Below are positions 53,860 through 62,243 of a DNA stretch of 64,000 nt, in pieces. The notes beneath the pieces were generated by a model. The model saw only the letters and a list, made by a program, of their open reading frames with translations. It did no database searches and had not been told where the DNA came from. The stretch is from Staphylococcus equorum (GTDB lineage: Bacteria; Bacillota; Bacilli; Staphylococcales; Staphylococcaceae): assembly GCF_029024965.1 (NCBI RefSeq), contig NZ_CP118982.1, positions 62,001 through 126,000 on the forward strand, in the 5' to 3' direction. Positions within the stretch are counted from its first letter, which is position 1, and each line of letters starts with the position of its first letter. The translations under genes were made by a program, and so were the position numbers.

Positions 53860-55365
53860 ATGACGATATATAACATGAACTATGGCATTGGATGGGCAAG
53901 TAGTGGTGTAGAGTATGCGCAACTTTACAGAGCTCAAGCTTTAAGAGGAAGAGCGGAAACATTAAAGTTTGTGTTTTTAGAATTTATAAAAACTGAAAAT
54001 ATACAAACCTTAACAAAAAATTTAGGGTTTAATGATGATGAAGTGGTATGGTTATACCAATTTTTCACAGATATAAAAATAGCACCTTCAAGTGTTAAAT
54101 TAGATGAGATTATTCAATCACTCAATGACGACATCACTAAAACAGAAGCTGAAGGAAAAATTAAAAAGTATTTTTTTAATAAAAGCAGTAACTATATCGT
54201 ATGTCATTTGAAAGACGAAGATAGCGATATTGTTGATAGAGTCGAATATGTATCAAGAGGGAAGTTACTACGCAAAGATTATTATTCTTATGTACGTGTC
54301 TTTTCAGAGTATTACGCCCCCGAAGATAATATGGCTAAATTATATATGAGAGTCTTTTACAATGAAGACGGTTCTACAGCATATAATGAATATGTAAATG
54401 GTGATGATAGTATGTTTGTCTTTAAAGATAGAATACTATATTCCAAACAAAATTTTATTGCATATTTCATGGAAAAACTTCAGTTGTCGCATGAAGATAT
54501 GATTTTATTAGATCGCTCAAAAGATATTGGTCAAGTTATGATAGAAAATAAAAATCAAGCTAAATTAGGTGTAGTGATTCATGCAGAACATTATAATGCA
54601 TCGACAACGAACGACGATTATATACTTTGGAATAATCATTATGAATATGTATTCACTAATGCGCAGGAAATTGATTTCTTTATCACAGCAACGGAAATTC
54701 AAAATAAACTGCTGACAGAACAATTTGAAAAGTATAATCATATCATGCCTAAAATATATACAATACCTGTAGGCAATTTAACAACTTTAACACAACCTTT
54801 AAATAGAAAACCTTATTCTATTATTACTGCTTCAAGATTAGCAGCTGAAAAACGTGTAGATTGGTTAGTTAAAGCAGTCGCAATTGCGAAACAACAAAGA
54901 CCTGAAATAACATTTGATATATATGGAGAAGGTGCTCAAAAGCAGACATTGCATAACCTTATTCGTGAAAATAATGCAGAAAGTTATATCACTTTACATG
55001 GCCATGTAAATTTAAATCAAGTATATAAGAATTATGAATTGTTTCTATCAGGATCAACGAGTGAAGGCTTTGGACTAACATTGATGGAAGCGATTGGTTC
55101 AGGATTAGGGCTTATTGGTTTTGATGTTAATTATGGAAATCCGACTTTTATTGAGGACAAAGAAAATGGCTATCTCATACCTATTAAATTAAATGTAGAG
55201 TCAGAGTCAGAAATAGTAGGAAAAATTGCTGAAGCTATAATTCGATTTTTTGAAAATGATACAAATGATTTCCATGAGGCATCTTATAAAGTTGCTGAAC
55301 AATTTACACAAGATGCTGTAAAAATCCAATGGAATAATTTAATTGAAGAGGTGCTTTATGATTAA
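53860..55365 (+). CDS. gtfA: Accessory glycosyltransferase GtfA
   Basis: The 501-residue protein is the catalytic GT4 subunit that transfers GlcNAc to serines of serine-rich-repeat adhesins. It starts MTIYNMNYGIGWASSGVEYA, the GtfA signature. It has the DUF1975 extended domain and the nucleotide-sugar site SGSTSEGFGLTLMEAIGSGL. VIHAEHYNAS and TASRLAAEKRVDWLV are also typical. The ATG follows GAGGTG. Its end overlaps gtfB by eight bases. Confidence 0.92.
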   Translation: MTIYNMNYGIGWASSGVEYAQLYRAQALRGRAETLKFVFLEFIKTENIQTLTKNLGFNDDEVVWLYQFFTDIKIAPSSVKLDEIIQSLNDDITKTEAEGKIKKYFFNKSSNYIVCHLKDEDSDIVDRVEYVSRGKLLRKDYYSYVRVFSEYYAPEDNMAKLYMRVFYNEDGSTAYNEYVNGDDSMFVFKDRILYSKQNFIAYFMEKLQLSHEDMILLDRSKDIGQVMIENKNQAKLGVVIHAEHYNASTTNDDYILWNNHYEYVFTNAQEIDFFITATEIQNKLLTEQFEKYNHIMPKIYTIPVGNLTTLTQPLNRKPYSIITASRLAAEKRVDWLVKAVAIAKQQRPEITFDIYGEGAQKQTLHNLIRENNAESYITLHGHVNLNQVYKNYELFLSGSTSEGFGLTLMEAIGSGLGLIGFDVNYGNPTFIEDKENGYLIPIKLNVESESEIVGKIAEAIIRFFENDTNDFHEASYKVAEQFTQDAVKIQWNNLIEEVLYD

Positions 55366-56680
55366 TTTATTTGAAGCTTTCGATAAACAAACAATAGTCC
55401 TTTATAATTCATTTAAATTTTCTGGTATGAATAGACAAACAATCGTTATTGAAGCAGATGGCTTTCTTCCTGATGATGTTAAAACCCCATATGAATTTTT
55501 TGCAGAAAATGAAAATTTGCCAGTTAAACCATTATTTTTTAACCAAGTTAAAACACCGAAATTCTGGTTGATTGAAGGCAATAATAACGATGCTGTAATT
55601 AAAGATACAGGAGATATTAAAGCGAGAATTATTTATAAAAAGAATTATAAACATAGAATCGTAGAACGTATCGAGTGGTTAAATAAACAAGGACATACGC
55701 AGTATATTGATTATTATAATAAATACGGATACAGTTATGCACAAGTAGTATTGGATCCTAATACCCATAAAAGAATATTAAAACGTTACTATAACGCTAA
55801 AGGTGAAGTGTTTATGGTTGAGAATTTCATCACAAATGATGTTATTTTGAATTGGCAAGGCAAAGAATACTTCTTCCATTCGAAAATACAATTTGTTAAT
55901 TTCTATATCCAAGTTGCAGGGTTAGAATCAGAACAATTTTTAATCAACTCATTTTCAGTACCAGCCGCAGTGATGAATGGTTTAAGCGAGCCTAGCAATG
56001 ATTATTTTTATTGGCAAGGTGATATTACGAGCGATATTATTCGTCATATGGAAAATATACTATCTAAAGAACGTAGATCATTCAGTATTATTGTGCCGAG
56101 CGATGAAGCCTATGAACAACTTAAATCATCCATTAGTGATAAATGGAAAAATAGAATATATAAATCTGGATATGTATATAAATTCCTGAAGTCTAATAAT
56201 CATTCTAACCAAGTGCTAACACTAACAAATTCTGACCAAATACCGCATTTAGAACAAATTGTACAAGCACATCCACATTTAGATTTTCATATTGCAGCTA
56301 TGACTGAAATGTCTAAGATATTAATGAACTTGAATAAATATACCAATGCTAAATTATATCCAAATGCTAAAAAGACTGAATTTAAAGCACTTTATAAAAA
56401 ATGCGATATCTATTTAGATATTAATAAAGGCAACGAAATATTAGATGCAGTTAGGGCAGCTTTTGACTACAAACTATTAATTTTAGGTTATGATGCCACT
56501 GCACACAATAAGGTAGTAACAGCACCAACTCATTTATTCGATGTAGAGCATCCTGATATGCTAATCAGTGCGTTAGAGGAAGTTACACAACACAATGACA
56601 CATTCGATAATTACTTAGAATTACAATTACAACAAGCTAATGCTATCGATAAAACAACATTTATTGAATCAGTAAATTAA
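55358..56680 (+). CDS. gtfB: Glycosylation chaperone GtfB
   Basis: The 440-residue protein is the non-catalytic partner of GtfA. It holds the acceptor adhesin and stabilises the enzyme. It begins MINLFEAFDKQ and has IVIEADGFLPDDVKTPYEFF, typical of GtfB. The GT-B fold is kept, but the catalytic EX7E glutamates are not evident. The start at 55358 follows GAGGTG and overlaps gtfA. The track-style earlier start at 55343 has no ribosome binding site. Confidence 0.9.
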   Translation: MINLFEAFDKQTIVLYNSFKFSGMNRQTIVIEADGFLPDDVKTPYEFFAENENLPVKPLFFNQVKTPKFWLIEGNNNDAVIKDTGDIKARIIYKKNYKHRIVERIEWLNKQGHTQYIDYYNKYGYSYAQVVLDPNTHKRILKRYYNAKGEVFMVENFITNDVILNWQGKEYFFHSKIQFVNFYIQVAGLESEQFLINSFSVPAAVMNGLSEPSNDYFYWQGDITSDIIRHMENILSKERRSFSIIVPSDEAYEQLKSSISDKWKNRIYKSGYVYKFLKSNNHSNQVLTLTNSDQIPHLEQIVQAHPHLDFHIAAMTEMSKILMNLNKYTNAKLYPNAKKTEFKALYKKCDIYLDINKGNEILDAVRAAFDYKLLILGYDATAHNKVVTAPTHLFDVEHPDMLISALEEVTQHNDTFDNYLELQLQQANAIDKTTFIESVN

Positions 56681-56695
56681 TAAATCACACAATAA

Positions 56696-56741
56696 TAAAA
56701 ACTCCCAATGACTTTATAATTAAGTCATTGGGAGTTTTTGC
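56696..56741. terminator. Bidirectional terminator
   Basis: AAACTCCCAATGACTT pairs with AAGTCATTGGGAGTTT around a short loop. It ends gtfB and the convergent ABC permease gene. Confidence 0.85.
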
Positions 56742-57376
56742 TAGAGTTCTTGTTTATTAAATATTTTAATTGATGAAATGTATGAAACTATTAATAAAAT
56801 AATACCTAAAAGTGCATAGGTACTAACTACGAGTAAATTACTTGTTAGGTTAGCTATACCTTCAATTGATCCAGATGAAGCGAGAATTGGCATAATAAAT
56901 CCAAAGAATACTAGGAAAAATAAAGCTATTACTATAAAAGATGTTGTGATTAAAATAACATTTGAATTTTCTGGTCCAAATTTAAATGTTAAAGGGAACA
57001 TTATAGCGTATGAACCAGCGCCACCTATACCTATTAACATAGATACTAACGTGAGATTTAAATTTTGTGTTATGAGTGCTAATGGTATAACACCGATGAT
57101 AAGTCCTATTAAAATAAGAACACCGTAGAAGATGAAATAACTGTTTACATATGCACTTCTACCTTTAGGTAAAGTCGACACATAATACATCCATTTTGAA
57201 TCCTTCTCATGTTTAATGTTATCAGTTACAGGTGAAATAAGAAAAATCATTGGTAAAAAACATGTCATGATAGGGTTCATAAATGTGAATAGTATACTAG
57301 CGACAATACCTACAATTAAGTAAGTAAAGAGTGATTTTTTTGATGAGTAATAACTGCTAAGTGTTAATCCCTTCAT
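56741..57376 (-). CDS. ABC-2 type transporter permease
   Basis: The 211-residue protein has six membrane helices and starts MKGLTLSSYYSSKKSLFTYL. The family is the ABC-2 permease with an N-terminal cytoplasmic segment (DNIKHEKDSKWMYYVSTLPK). The ATG overlaps the stop of the ATPase gene (TAATG), so the two are translated together. Last gene of a four-gene operon. Confidence 0.82.
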   Translation of the reverse strand: MKGLTLSSYYSSKKSLFTYLIVGIVASILFTFMNPIMTCFLPMIFLISPVTDNIKHEKDSKWMYYVSTLPKGRSAYVNSYFIFYGVLILIGLIIGVIPLALITQNLNLTLVSMLIGIGGAGSYAIMFPLTFKFGPENSNVILITTSFIVIALFFLVFFGFIMPILASSGSIEGIANLTSNLLVVSTYALLGIILLIVSYISSIKIFNKQEL

Positions 57377-58218
57377 TATTTATCACCTCTCATAATTAAT
57401 TTGGTTGCGTCATCAATATTTTGCAAAGGTCTCGCATTTGTTATTTGGCTGCGATTATTGATTAAAGTAGTCCTCGTGTTATTACGAGCCCTTGAAGCTA
57501 CAATAAGATTAGTTGGAATATTGAAATCTTCTTCAGGTTGCTCAACAATGCCATAATTATCCAACAAATTTTGTTTATTTTCTTCAAAAATAACTTTGCC
57601 ATCTCGCATAAATACTAGTTTAGTTGCAAGCTGTTCAATATCTTCTGAAATATGAGATGAAATTAAAATCCCATTATCTTCTTCTATGTAATCCTCTAAC
57701 ATTTCAATAACTTCTTCACGACTTGAGACATCCATACCGGCAGTAGCTTCATCAAGAATGAGAAGTTTACTTTCATGTGCTAACGATATTGTCAAAGCAG
57801 CTTTCATACGCATACCACGTGAAAAGGATTTGATTGCATTATTATTAGGTAACTCAAATTTATCGATTATTGAAAAGAATTTTTCGCTATTCCATGATTG
57901 ATAAATATTAGAAAACACTTTATCAATTTCTTTGATTGTTAGTTTGTTTGGTACACGTAAATCATCAAATACAACACCAATATTTTCTTTATAGTTGGAA
58001 TCACTTTCTGTTATAGTTTCATCGAAAAAAATGACTTCTCCACTGTCTTTAAAGCGATTTCCTACCAATGTATTAATCAGTGTAGATTTACCCGAACCAT
58101 TTTTCCCAATTAAACCTACAACTTCTCTTGGTTTGATTGATAGTGAAATATCGGAAAGGTGAAAGTCAGATTTTGTGTAAGACTTATTTAAATTTTGAAC
58201 TTTTAAAAGATGTTCCAT
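57376..58218 (-). CDS. ABC transporter ATP-binding protein
   Basis: The 280-residue ATPase has Walker A GLIGKNGSGKSTLINTL, signature SFSRGMRMKAALTISLA, Walker B LLILDEATAGMD and an H-loop in ILISSHISEDIE. It resembles BcrA/YtrB-type ATPases of exporters. With the permease it should form an exporter, perhaps for peptides, as often found beside small HTH regulators. Confidence 0.9.
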   Translation of the reverse strand: MEHLLKVQNLNKSYTKSDFHLSDISLSIKPREVVGLIGKNGSGKSTLINTLVGNRFKDSGEVIFFDETITESDSNYKENIGVVFDDLRVPNKLTIKEIDKVFSNIYQSWNSEKFFSIIDKFELPNNNAIKSFSRGMRMKAALTISLAHESKLLILDEATAGMDVSSREEVIEMLEDYIEEDNGILISSHISEDIEQLATKLVFMRDGKVIFEENKQNLLDNYGIVEQPEEDFNIPTNLIVASRARNNTRTTLINNRSQITNARPLQNIDDATKLIMRGDK

Positions 58219-58246
58219 AGATACACTCTCTTTCTATATATTATAT

Positions 58247-58966
58247 TTATAAATAAAATTTACGGACTTTTAACATATAACCAAATGCATTATAAATAAA
58301 AAGAATAATAATAAGGAGCAATCCTAAAAGTTGGTTGATGCCAGTAATTAATGAGAATAAACCTAATATCATTCCACCAATAATCAATAAAGTAAGATTG
58401 ATATGATAAATTTTGAACATAGAGACGAGTGTTATATGACGTTCGCCTTCGTCCATGATGTCTAGAATTTTCTCCGTATACTGAGCTTCACCTTGTTTTG
58501 GATAACGACTATCAAATTTCCTTACAAAGAAACCAATCATTAGAGAAGGAATAATTGTGATTAAATATGGAATAATAGGGTAAAAAATGTCCCCCTCAGA
58601 AGCATTTACCATCACTATAATAAGCATACAAATTAAACTAATTAGAATTTGAACATAATAAATGAAGCTCGTTCTCATAAACATCATATTTGCCTTCTCT
58701 TCATATTCATCAGCTTGTTGCCCCTCTATATCATGGTTCAATTTTGATTTGAATGTGAGTGCATTTTTTTGAACTTTATATAACACTAGCGTAAGGATTA
58801 TATTAATGAGGGATGCAATGAGACAAACAATGATTGTAATTTCGTGGCTTGCGAAACTTATGTTTGAAAAATGACCGTTATTTTCAAATATGCCAAAGGA
58901 TAGGCCAATAATACCACCAATGAGTCCTCCTACTAAAACAAGCAATAAATAGCGTCCTACTTTCAT
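58247..58966 (-). CDS. DUF3169-like membrane protein
   Basis: The 239-residue protein has six hydrophobic segments arranged in three pairs. A charged loop with NHDIEGQQADEYEEKANMMF lies between segments 3 and 4. It resembles the DUF3169 family found next to small HTH regulators. The ATG overlaps the HTH stop codon (ATGA), and SD GGAGGAAG is inside the HTH gene. Function unknown. Confidence 0.75.
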   Translation of the reverse strand: MKVGRYLLLVLVGGLIGGIIGLSFGIFENNGHFSNISFASHEITIIVCLIASLINIILTLVLYKVQKNALTFKSKLNHDIEGQQADEYEEKANMMFMRTSFIYYVQILISLICMLIIVMVNASEGDIFYPIIPYLITIIPSLMIGFFVRKFDSRYPKQGEAQYTEKILDIMDEGERHITLVSMFKIYHINLTLLIIGGMILGLFSLITGINQLLGLLLIIILFIYNAFGYMLKVRKFYL

Positions 58967-59166
58967 AAATCTTCCTCCTCAATTATGAAGATGTTTTCAA
59001 CGGGTTCATTAAATATGCGAGCAATTTTAACAGCTGTCAGAATTGATGGCATAAAATCATTACGTTCTATTAAAGAAACAGTTTGTCTAGAAATTCCTGC
59101 GTTTTTAGCAAGTTGTGTTTGATTATAGCCATCACGTGCACGTAATTCTTTAAGTCGATTGCGCAT
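58963..59166 (-). CDS. Small HTH (Cro/CI, YozG-type) regulator
   Basis: The 67-residue protein has the helix-turn-helix GYNQTQLAKNAGISRQTVSL with IERNDFMPSILTAVKIARIF after it, as in YozG and related mini-regulators. It starts the ABC operon. The perfect inverted repeat at 59205-59236 lies 38 bases upstream of its start and overlaps its promoter, so it should repress its own operon. Confidence 0.88.
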   Translation of the reverse strand: MRNRLKELRARDGYNQTQLAKNAGISRQTVSLIERNDFMPSILTAVKIARIFNEPVENIFIIEEEDL

Positions 59167-59188
59167 TATTGATCAACTCCTTAGGGTT

Positions 59189-59252
59189 AATATATATTAC
59201 TTTTGTCATTTTGACAACTATATTTGTCAAAATGACATGTATCGTGTATGTT
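59189..59252. promoter_or_regulatory. Divergent promoters sharing a perfect 13-bp inverted repeat operator
   Basis: GTCATTTTGACAA (59205-59217) and TTGTCAAAATGAC (59224-59236) are perfect complements with a 6-base spacer. Each arm contains a -35 box TTGTCA. Leftward: 59212-59217, 17 bases, TATATT (59189-59194). Rightward: 59224-59229, 17 bases, TATGTT (59247-59252). A repressor bound here closes both promoters at once. Confidence 0.85.
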
Positions 59253-59293
59253 ATATGTGAGAAATTTATAATATGAAGAGGGGAGTCATTATT

Positions 59294-59818
59294 ATGAAAA
59301 AAATTGATATTATAGGTAATGATTCGTTAATAAAGGCATTTTCTAAATATCAAATCGCCTTATGTATTGTTTTTGGTGGCGTGTTTTTTGTCATGGTAAA
59401 GATGTCTGATACTATTGATATTTTCGATTCAATGTTAGCTAATATATTTATTGGAATAGGGTTATTTATAGGGACATTTATCGTACATGAATTAATTCAT
59501 GCTTTGTTTTTCAAATTATTTTCACCATTGAATAAGGTGAATTTTGGGATGGCTAACGGCATGATATATTGTGCAATACCAGGGGGAAGCTTTACGCCAT
59601 TAACTTTTGCTATAAGTGCAATAGCACCATTTGTAATTATTACTTCAACTTTCATCATAACTTTTTGTATGGGAATTTTACCCAAAGTGTTCTTTTTATC
59701 ATTTGCTACCATGCATACAATGTCATGTGTTGGAGACTTTTATTGGGTGATTAAAATGATACAAACGCCTAAGCATTCTAAGATTGAAACTACAGATAGT
59801 GGCATTGTTATCAGTTAA
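59294..59818 (+). CDS. DUF3267 membrane protein (putative metalloprotease fold)
   Basis: The 174-residue protein has four membrane segments and the zinc-protease motif H65-E-L-I-H69 (VHELIHALFFKLF). The second conserved region is GGSFTPLTFAISAIAPFVI. DUF3267 is related to site-2 protease-like membrane metalloproteases. It is controlled by the same operator as the HTH-ABC operon. It may process or modify something linked to the exporter. The ATG at 59294 follows GAGGGGAG. Confidence 0.8.
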   Translation: MKKIDIIGNDSLIKAFSKYQIALCIVFGGVFFVMVKMSDTIDIFDSMLANIFIGIGLFIGTFIVHELIHALFFKLFSPLNKVNFGMANGMIYCAIPGGSFTPLTFAISAIAPFVIITSTFIITFCMGILPKVFFLSFATMHTMSCVGDFYWVIKMIQTPKHSKIETTDSGIVIS

Positions 59819-59828
59819 AACTTGGAAG

Positions 59829-60653
59829 TTACGAAAAATTATTTCGATATTCAGACGCACTAATTTCAAAATGCTTTGTAAAATTTTTAGAAAATAGTAA
59901 AGGATCCTTATATCCGACTTTACTTGAAACTTCACATATCATGTTATTCGTATGTATAAGTAATTGAGATGCATGATACATACGGATATATGTTAAGTAT
60001 GCTTTGGGAGAACAATTTAAATTCTTCTTAAACAGCTTGAATAAATGACTGCGAGTGACATTAACATATTGCGCAACATCAACGACACTAATATTCTTGT
60101 GATAGTTTGAATTGATAAATTCGACTGCTTTTTGGATATCTTCGTTAACAATATCGACGTTAACTGAGAAATTTTTAGGAAACTGTTCTTGTAGCATATA
60201 AACTAATTGGTATATATGCTGCATGATTAAAATATCATGTGAGTTGCTAGACGCAATGGTTTTTGAAAGATTACAGATATTTTGGATCGTTTTTTTAATT
60301 TCAGAAGTGTCTTTACCTTTAATGACGTGATCATCAACGATATAACTGCGTGCTAAATAATCTAGAATCTGTTTACCGCTAATACCAACCCAATAATAAG
60401 TCCAAGGTTTTGAAAATGAAGGCTTATATTCAACTTCCATACCTTTTTCTAGTAAAAACATATCGCCTTTTTTTAAGTTAAAACTCTCCCCATTATATTT
60501 AAAAATACCTTCACCATGAGTCACGATATGTATGACAGATGTTTGGAAAACTGTATAATTATAACCTACGTTTGGTACACCGACTTCAATACCACATTCT
60601 ACTAAATTAGCATCTATTAACTTTTTGCTAAATTTTTTCCATAAAACTTGCAT
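59829..60653 (-). CDS. lacR: AraC-family lactose regulator
   Basis: The 274-residue protein has an N-terminal cupin (HGEGIFKYNGESFNLKKGD) and a C-terminal double AraC helix-turn-helix: ISVVDVAQYVNVTRSHLFKLF and CEVSSKVGYKDPLLFSKNF. Its place, divergent from a GPH permease and a LacZ-type galactosidase, matches S. xylosus lacR, the activator of lacPH. The ATG follows GAGAGGTG. It ends 10 bases from the convergent DUF3267 gene. Confidence 0.85.
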   Translation of the reverse strand: MQVLWKKFSKKLIDANLVECGIEVGVPNVGYNYTVFQTSVIHIVTHGEGIFKYNGESFNLKKGDMFLLEKGMEVEYKPSFSKPWTYYWVGISGKQILDYLARSYIVDDHVIKGKDTSEIKKTIQNICNLSKTIASSNSHDILIMQHIYQLVYMLQEQFPKNFSVNVDIVNEDIQKAVEFINSNYHKNISVVDVAQYVNVTRSHLFKLFKKNLNCSPKAYLTYIRMYHASQLLIHTNNMICEVSSKVGYKDPLLFSKNFTKHFEISASEYRNNFS

Positions 60654-60775
60654 AACACACCTCTCAATTCATTATATTGAACTTCTTTAGACTTATATAA
60701 CCACATTATAATAACAAAATGCAACATTTTGCCATATAACATCATCATTATGCTATTCATTACACGCACTTTAAG

Positions 60776-60814
60776 TTGGTAAAATGACATTAACATATAT
60801 GTAAACGCTTTAAA
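60776..60814 (+). promoter_or_regulatory. lacP promoter with CcpA cre site
   Basis: -35 TTGGTA (60776-60781), 16 bases, -10 TATGTA (60798-60803). Overlapping the -10, at 60799-60814, lies ATGTAAACGCTTTAAA, a cre site with one mismatch. A weak -35 fits the need for the activator LacR, and cre fits glucose repression. Confidence 0.7.
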
Positions 60815-60839
60815 AATTGAAATTTTAGAGGTGGAGAAG

Positions 60840-62228
60840 ATGGATAGATATTTAACTGGAAAGCAAAAATTAGCTTTTGGATTTGGTGCAATAGGGAAGG
60901 ACGCCATATTTAATATTGTTGGGCTCTTCTTAATGTTTTATATCACAGATATTGTAGGTTTATCTCCTGCGTTTGTCGGAGTTATGCTTTTTGTTGCACG
61001 TATTTGGGACGCGATTAATGACCCGATTATGGGGATGATCGTTGATAATACGCGGAATAACTTTGGTAAGTTCAAGACTTGGCTCGTTATCGGTACGCTT
61101 GCTAATGCTATTGTTACAGTCTTGCTGTTTACGAATTTAGATTTATCTCAAACGTCTATGTATATTTATATATCGATTATGTATATTTCCTGGGGAATGA
61201 CATATACGATGATGGATATTCCATACTGGTCTTGGTTACCGAACTTGACGCATAATCCTAGAGAACGTGAAGAGATTTCAGTTATACCTAGATTTTTCGC
61301 AAGTTTAGCTGCATTTATTGTAGGTACTTTTGGTTTGTTCTTTATACATAAATTAGGTGATGTCTTTGGTAGTGGCAGTGATTCAGTAGGAATTTTTGTC
61401 TTTGCCGTAATTTGTAGTATTGTTTTTATCTTTACGATAGGTGTAACAGTATTCAAAGTACCTGAAGATCATGAAATGGAAAAACAAATAGGTATTAAAG
61501 TTAATTTTAAAGATATTGGTCGTATTTTATTTAAAAACAAAGAGTTACTTGCCATCATGGGTGTTTTATTAACTTTTAATTTATGTCTACAAACGCTTAA
61601 TGGTTCTATCATTTATTACTTTAAATATGTAGTGAATGCGGAACATTTATTTTCAATTTTTAATTCAATGATTCTGTGTGAAATGCTTGGTTTGCTACTT
61701 TTACCACGTTTTATTAAATGGGTTGGTAGAACTAGAGCGTTTAATACATCCATTACACTTATCATAACTGGTTTGGTTATTATTTTAATATCAGGCTTCG
61801 TGGCGCCACAGAGTACTATCTTAGTCATTATAGGTGCAGGTATGTTACGTGTTGGTTCAGGATTTATGATTGGTATAACAACAGTGTCGCTTGCAGATGT
61901 GATTGATTATGGTGAAGTGAAGTTTGGGCAACGTAATGAGAGTGTGATCACTTCCACAAATACGTTTTTAACTAAAGCTTCACAAGCAGTTGCCGCTTTA
62001 ATTGTGGGGATTGGCTTATCTGTATTAGGTTATACGCCGAATGAGGCACAATCAGAGACCACGGTTAATGGTCTGCGTATCATGATTATTGTCGCACCGC
62101 TAGTTTTCGTTAGTCTAACAGCATTTTTATATCATAAAGCATTCCATTTAAAAGGTGACTTTTTAAATGATATTGAGAAAACACTCCGATATAAACGTCA
62201 GAGAGAACATAGAGAGAATATTAAATAG
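60840..62228 (+). CDS. lacP: Lactose permease, GPH family
   Basis: The 462-residue protein starts [20 protein letters not shown] and is a glycoside-pentoside-hexuronide:cation symporter with 12 membrane segments. [19 protein letters not shown] is the GPH signature loop. [19 protein letters not shown] follows helix 4. It lacks a C-terminal IIA phosphotransferase domain, unlike LacS. ATG at 60840 follows GAGGTGGAG. lacH follows after 15 bases. Confidence 0.92.
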   Translation: MDRYLTGKQKLAFGFGAIGKDAIFNIVGLFLMFYITDIVGLSPAFVGVMLFVARIWDAINDPIMGMIVDNTRNNFGKFKTWLVIGTLANAIVTVLLFTNLDLSQTSMYIYISIMYISWGMTYTMMDIPYWSWLPNLTHNPREREEISVIPRFFASLAAFIVGTFGLFFIHKLGDVFGSGSDSVGIFVFAVICSIVFIFTIGVTVFKVPEDHEMEKQIGIKVNFKDIGRILFKNKELLAIMGVLLTFNLCLQTLNGSIIYYFKYVVNAEHLFSIFNSMILCEMLGLLLLPRFIKWVGRTRAFNTSITLIITGLVIILISGFVAPQSTILVIIGAGMLRVGSGFMIGITTVSLADVIDYGEVKFGQRNESVITSTNTFLTKASQAVAALIVGIGLSVLGYTPNEAQSETTVNGLRIMIIVAPLVFVSLTAFLYHKAFHLKGDFLNDIEKTLRYKRQREHRENIK

Positions 62229-62243
62229 AGGGGATGTCATTTT

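Noticed and set aside
53860..56680. GtfA/GtfB taken as SdgA/SdgB-type enzymes for SD-repeat proteins
   Set aside because: Both N-termini and the overlapping gtfA-gtfB order match the SRR-adhesin Gtf pair, not SdgA/SdgB.
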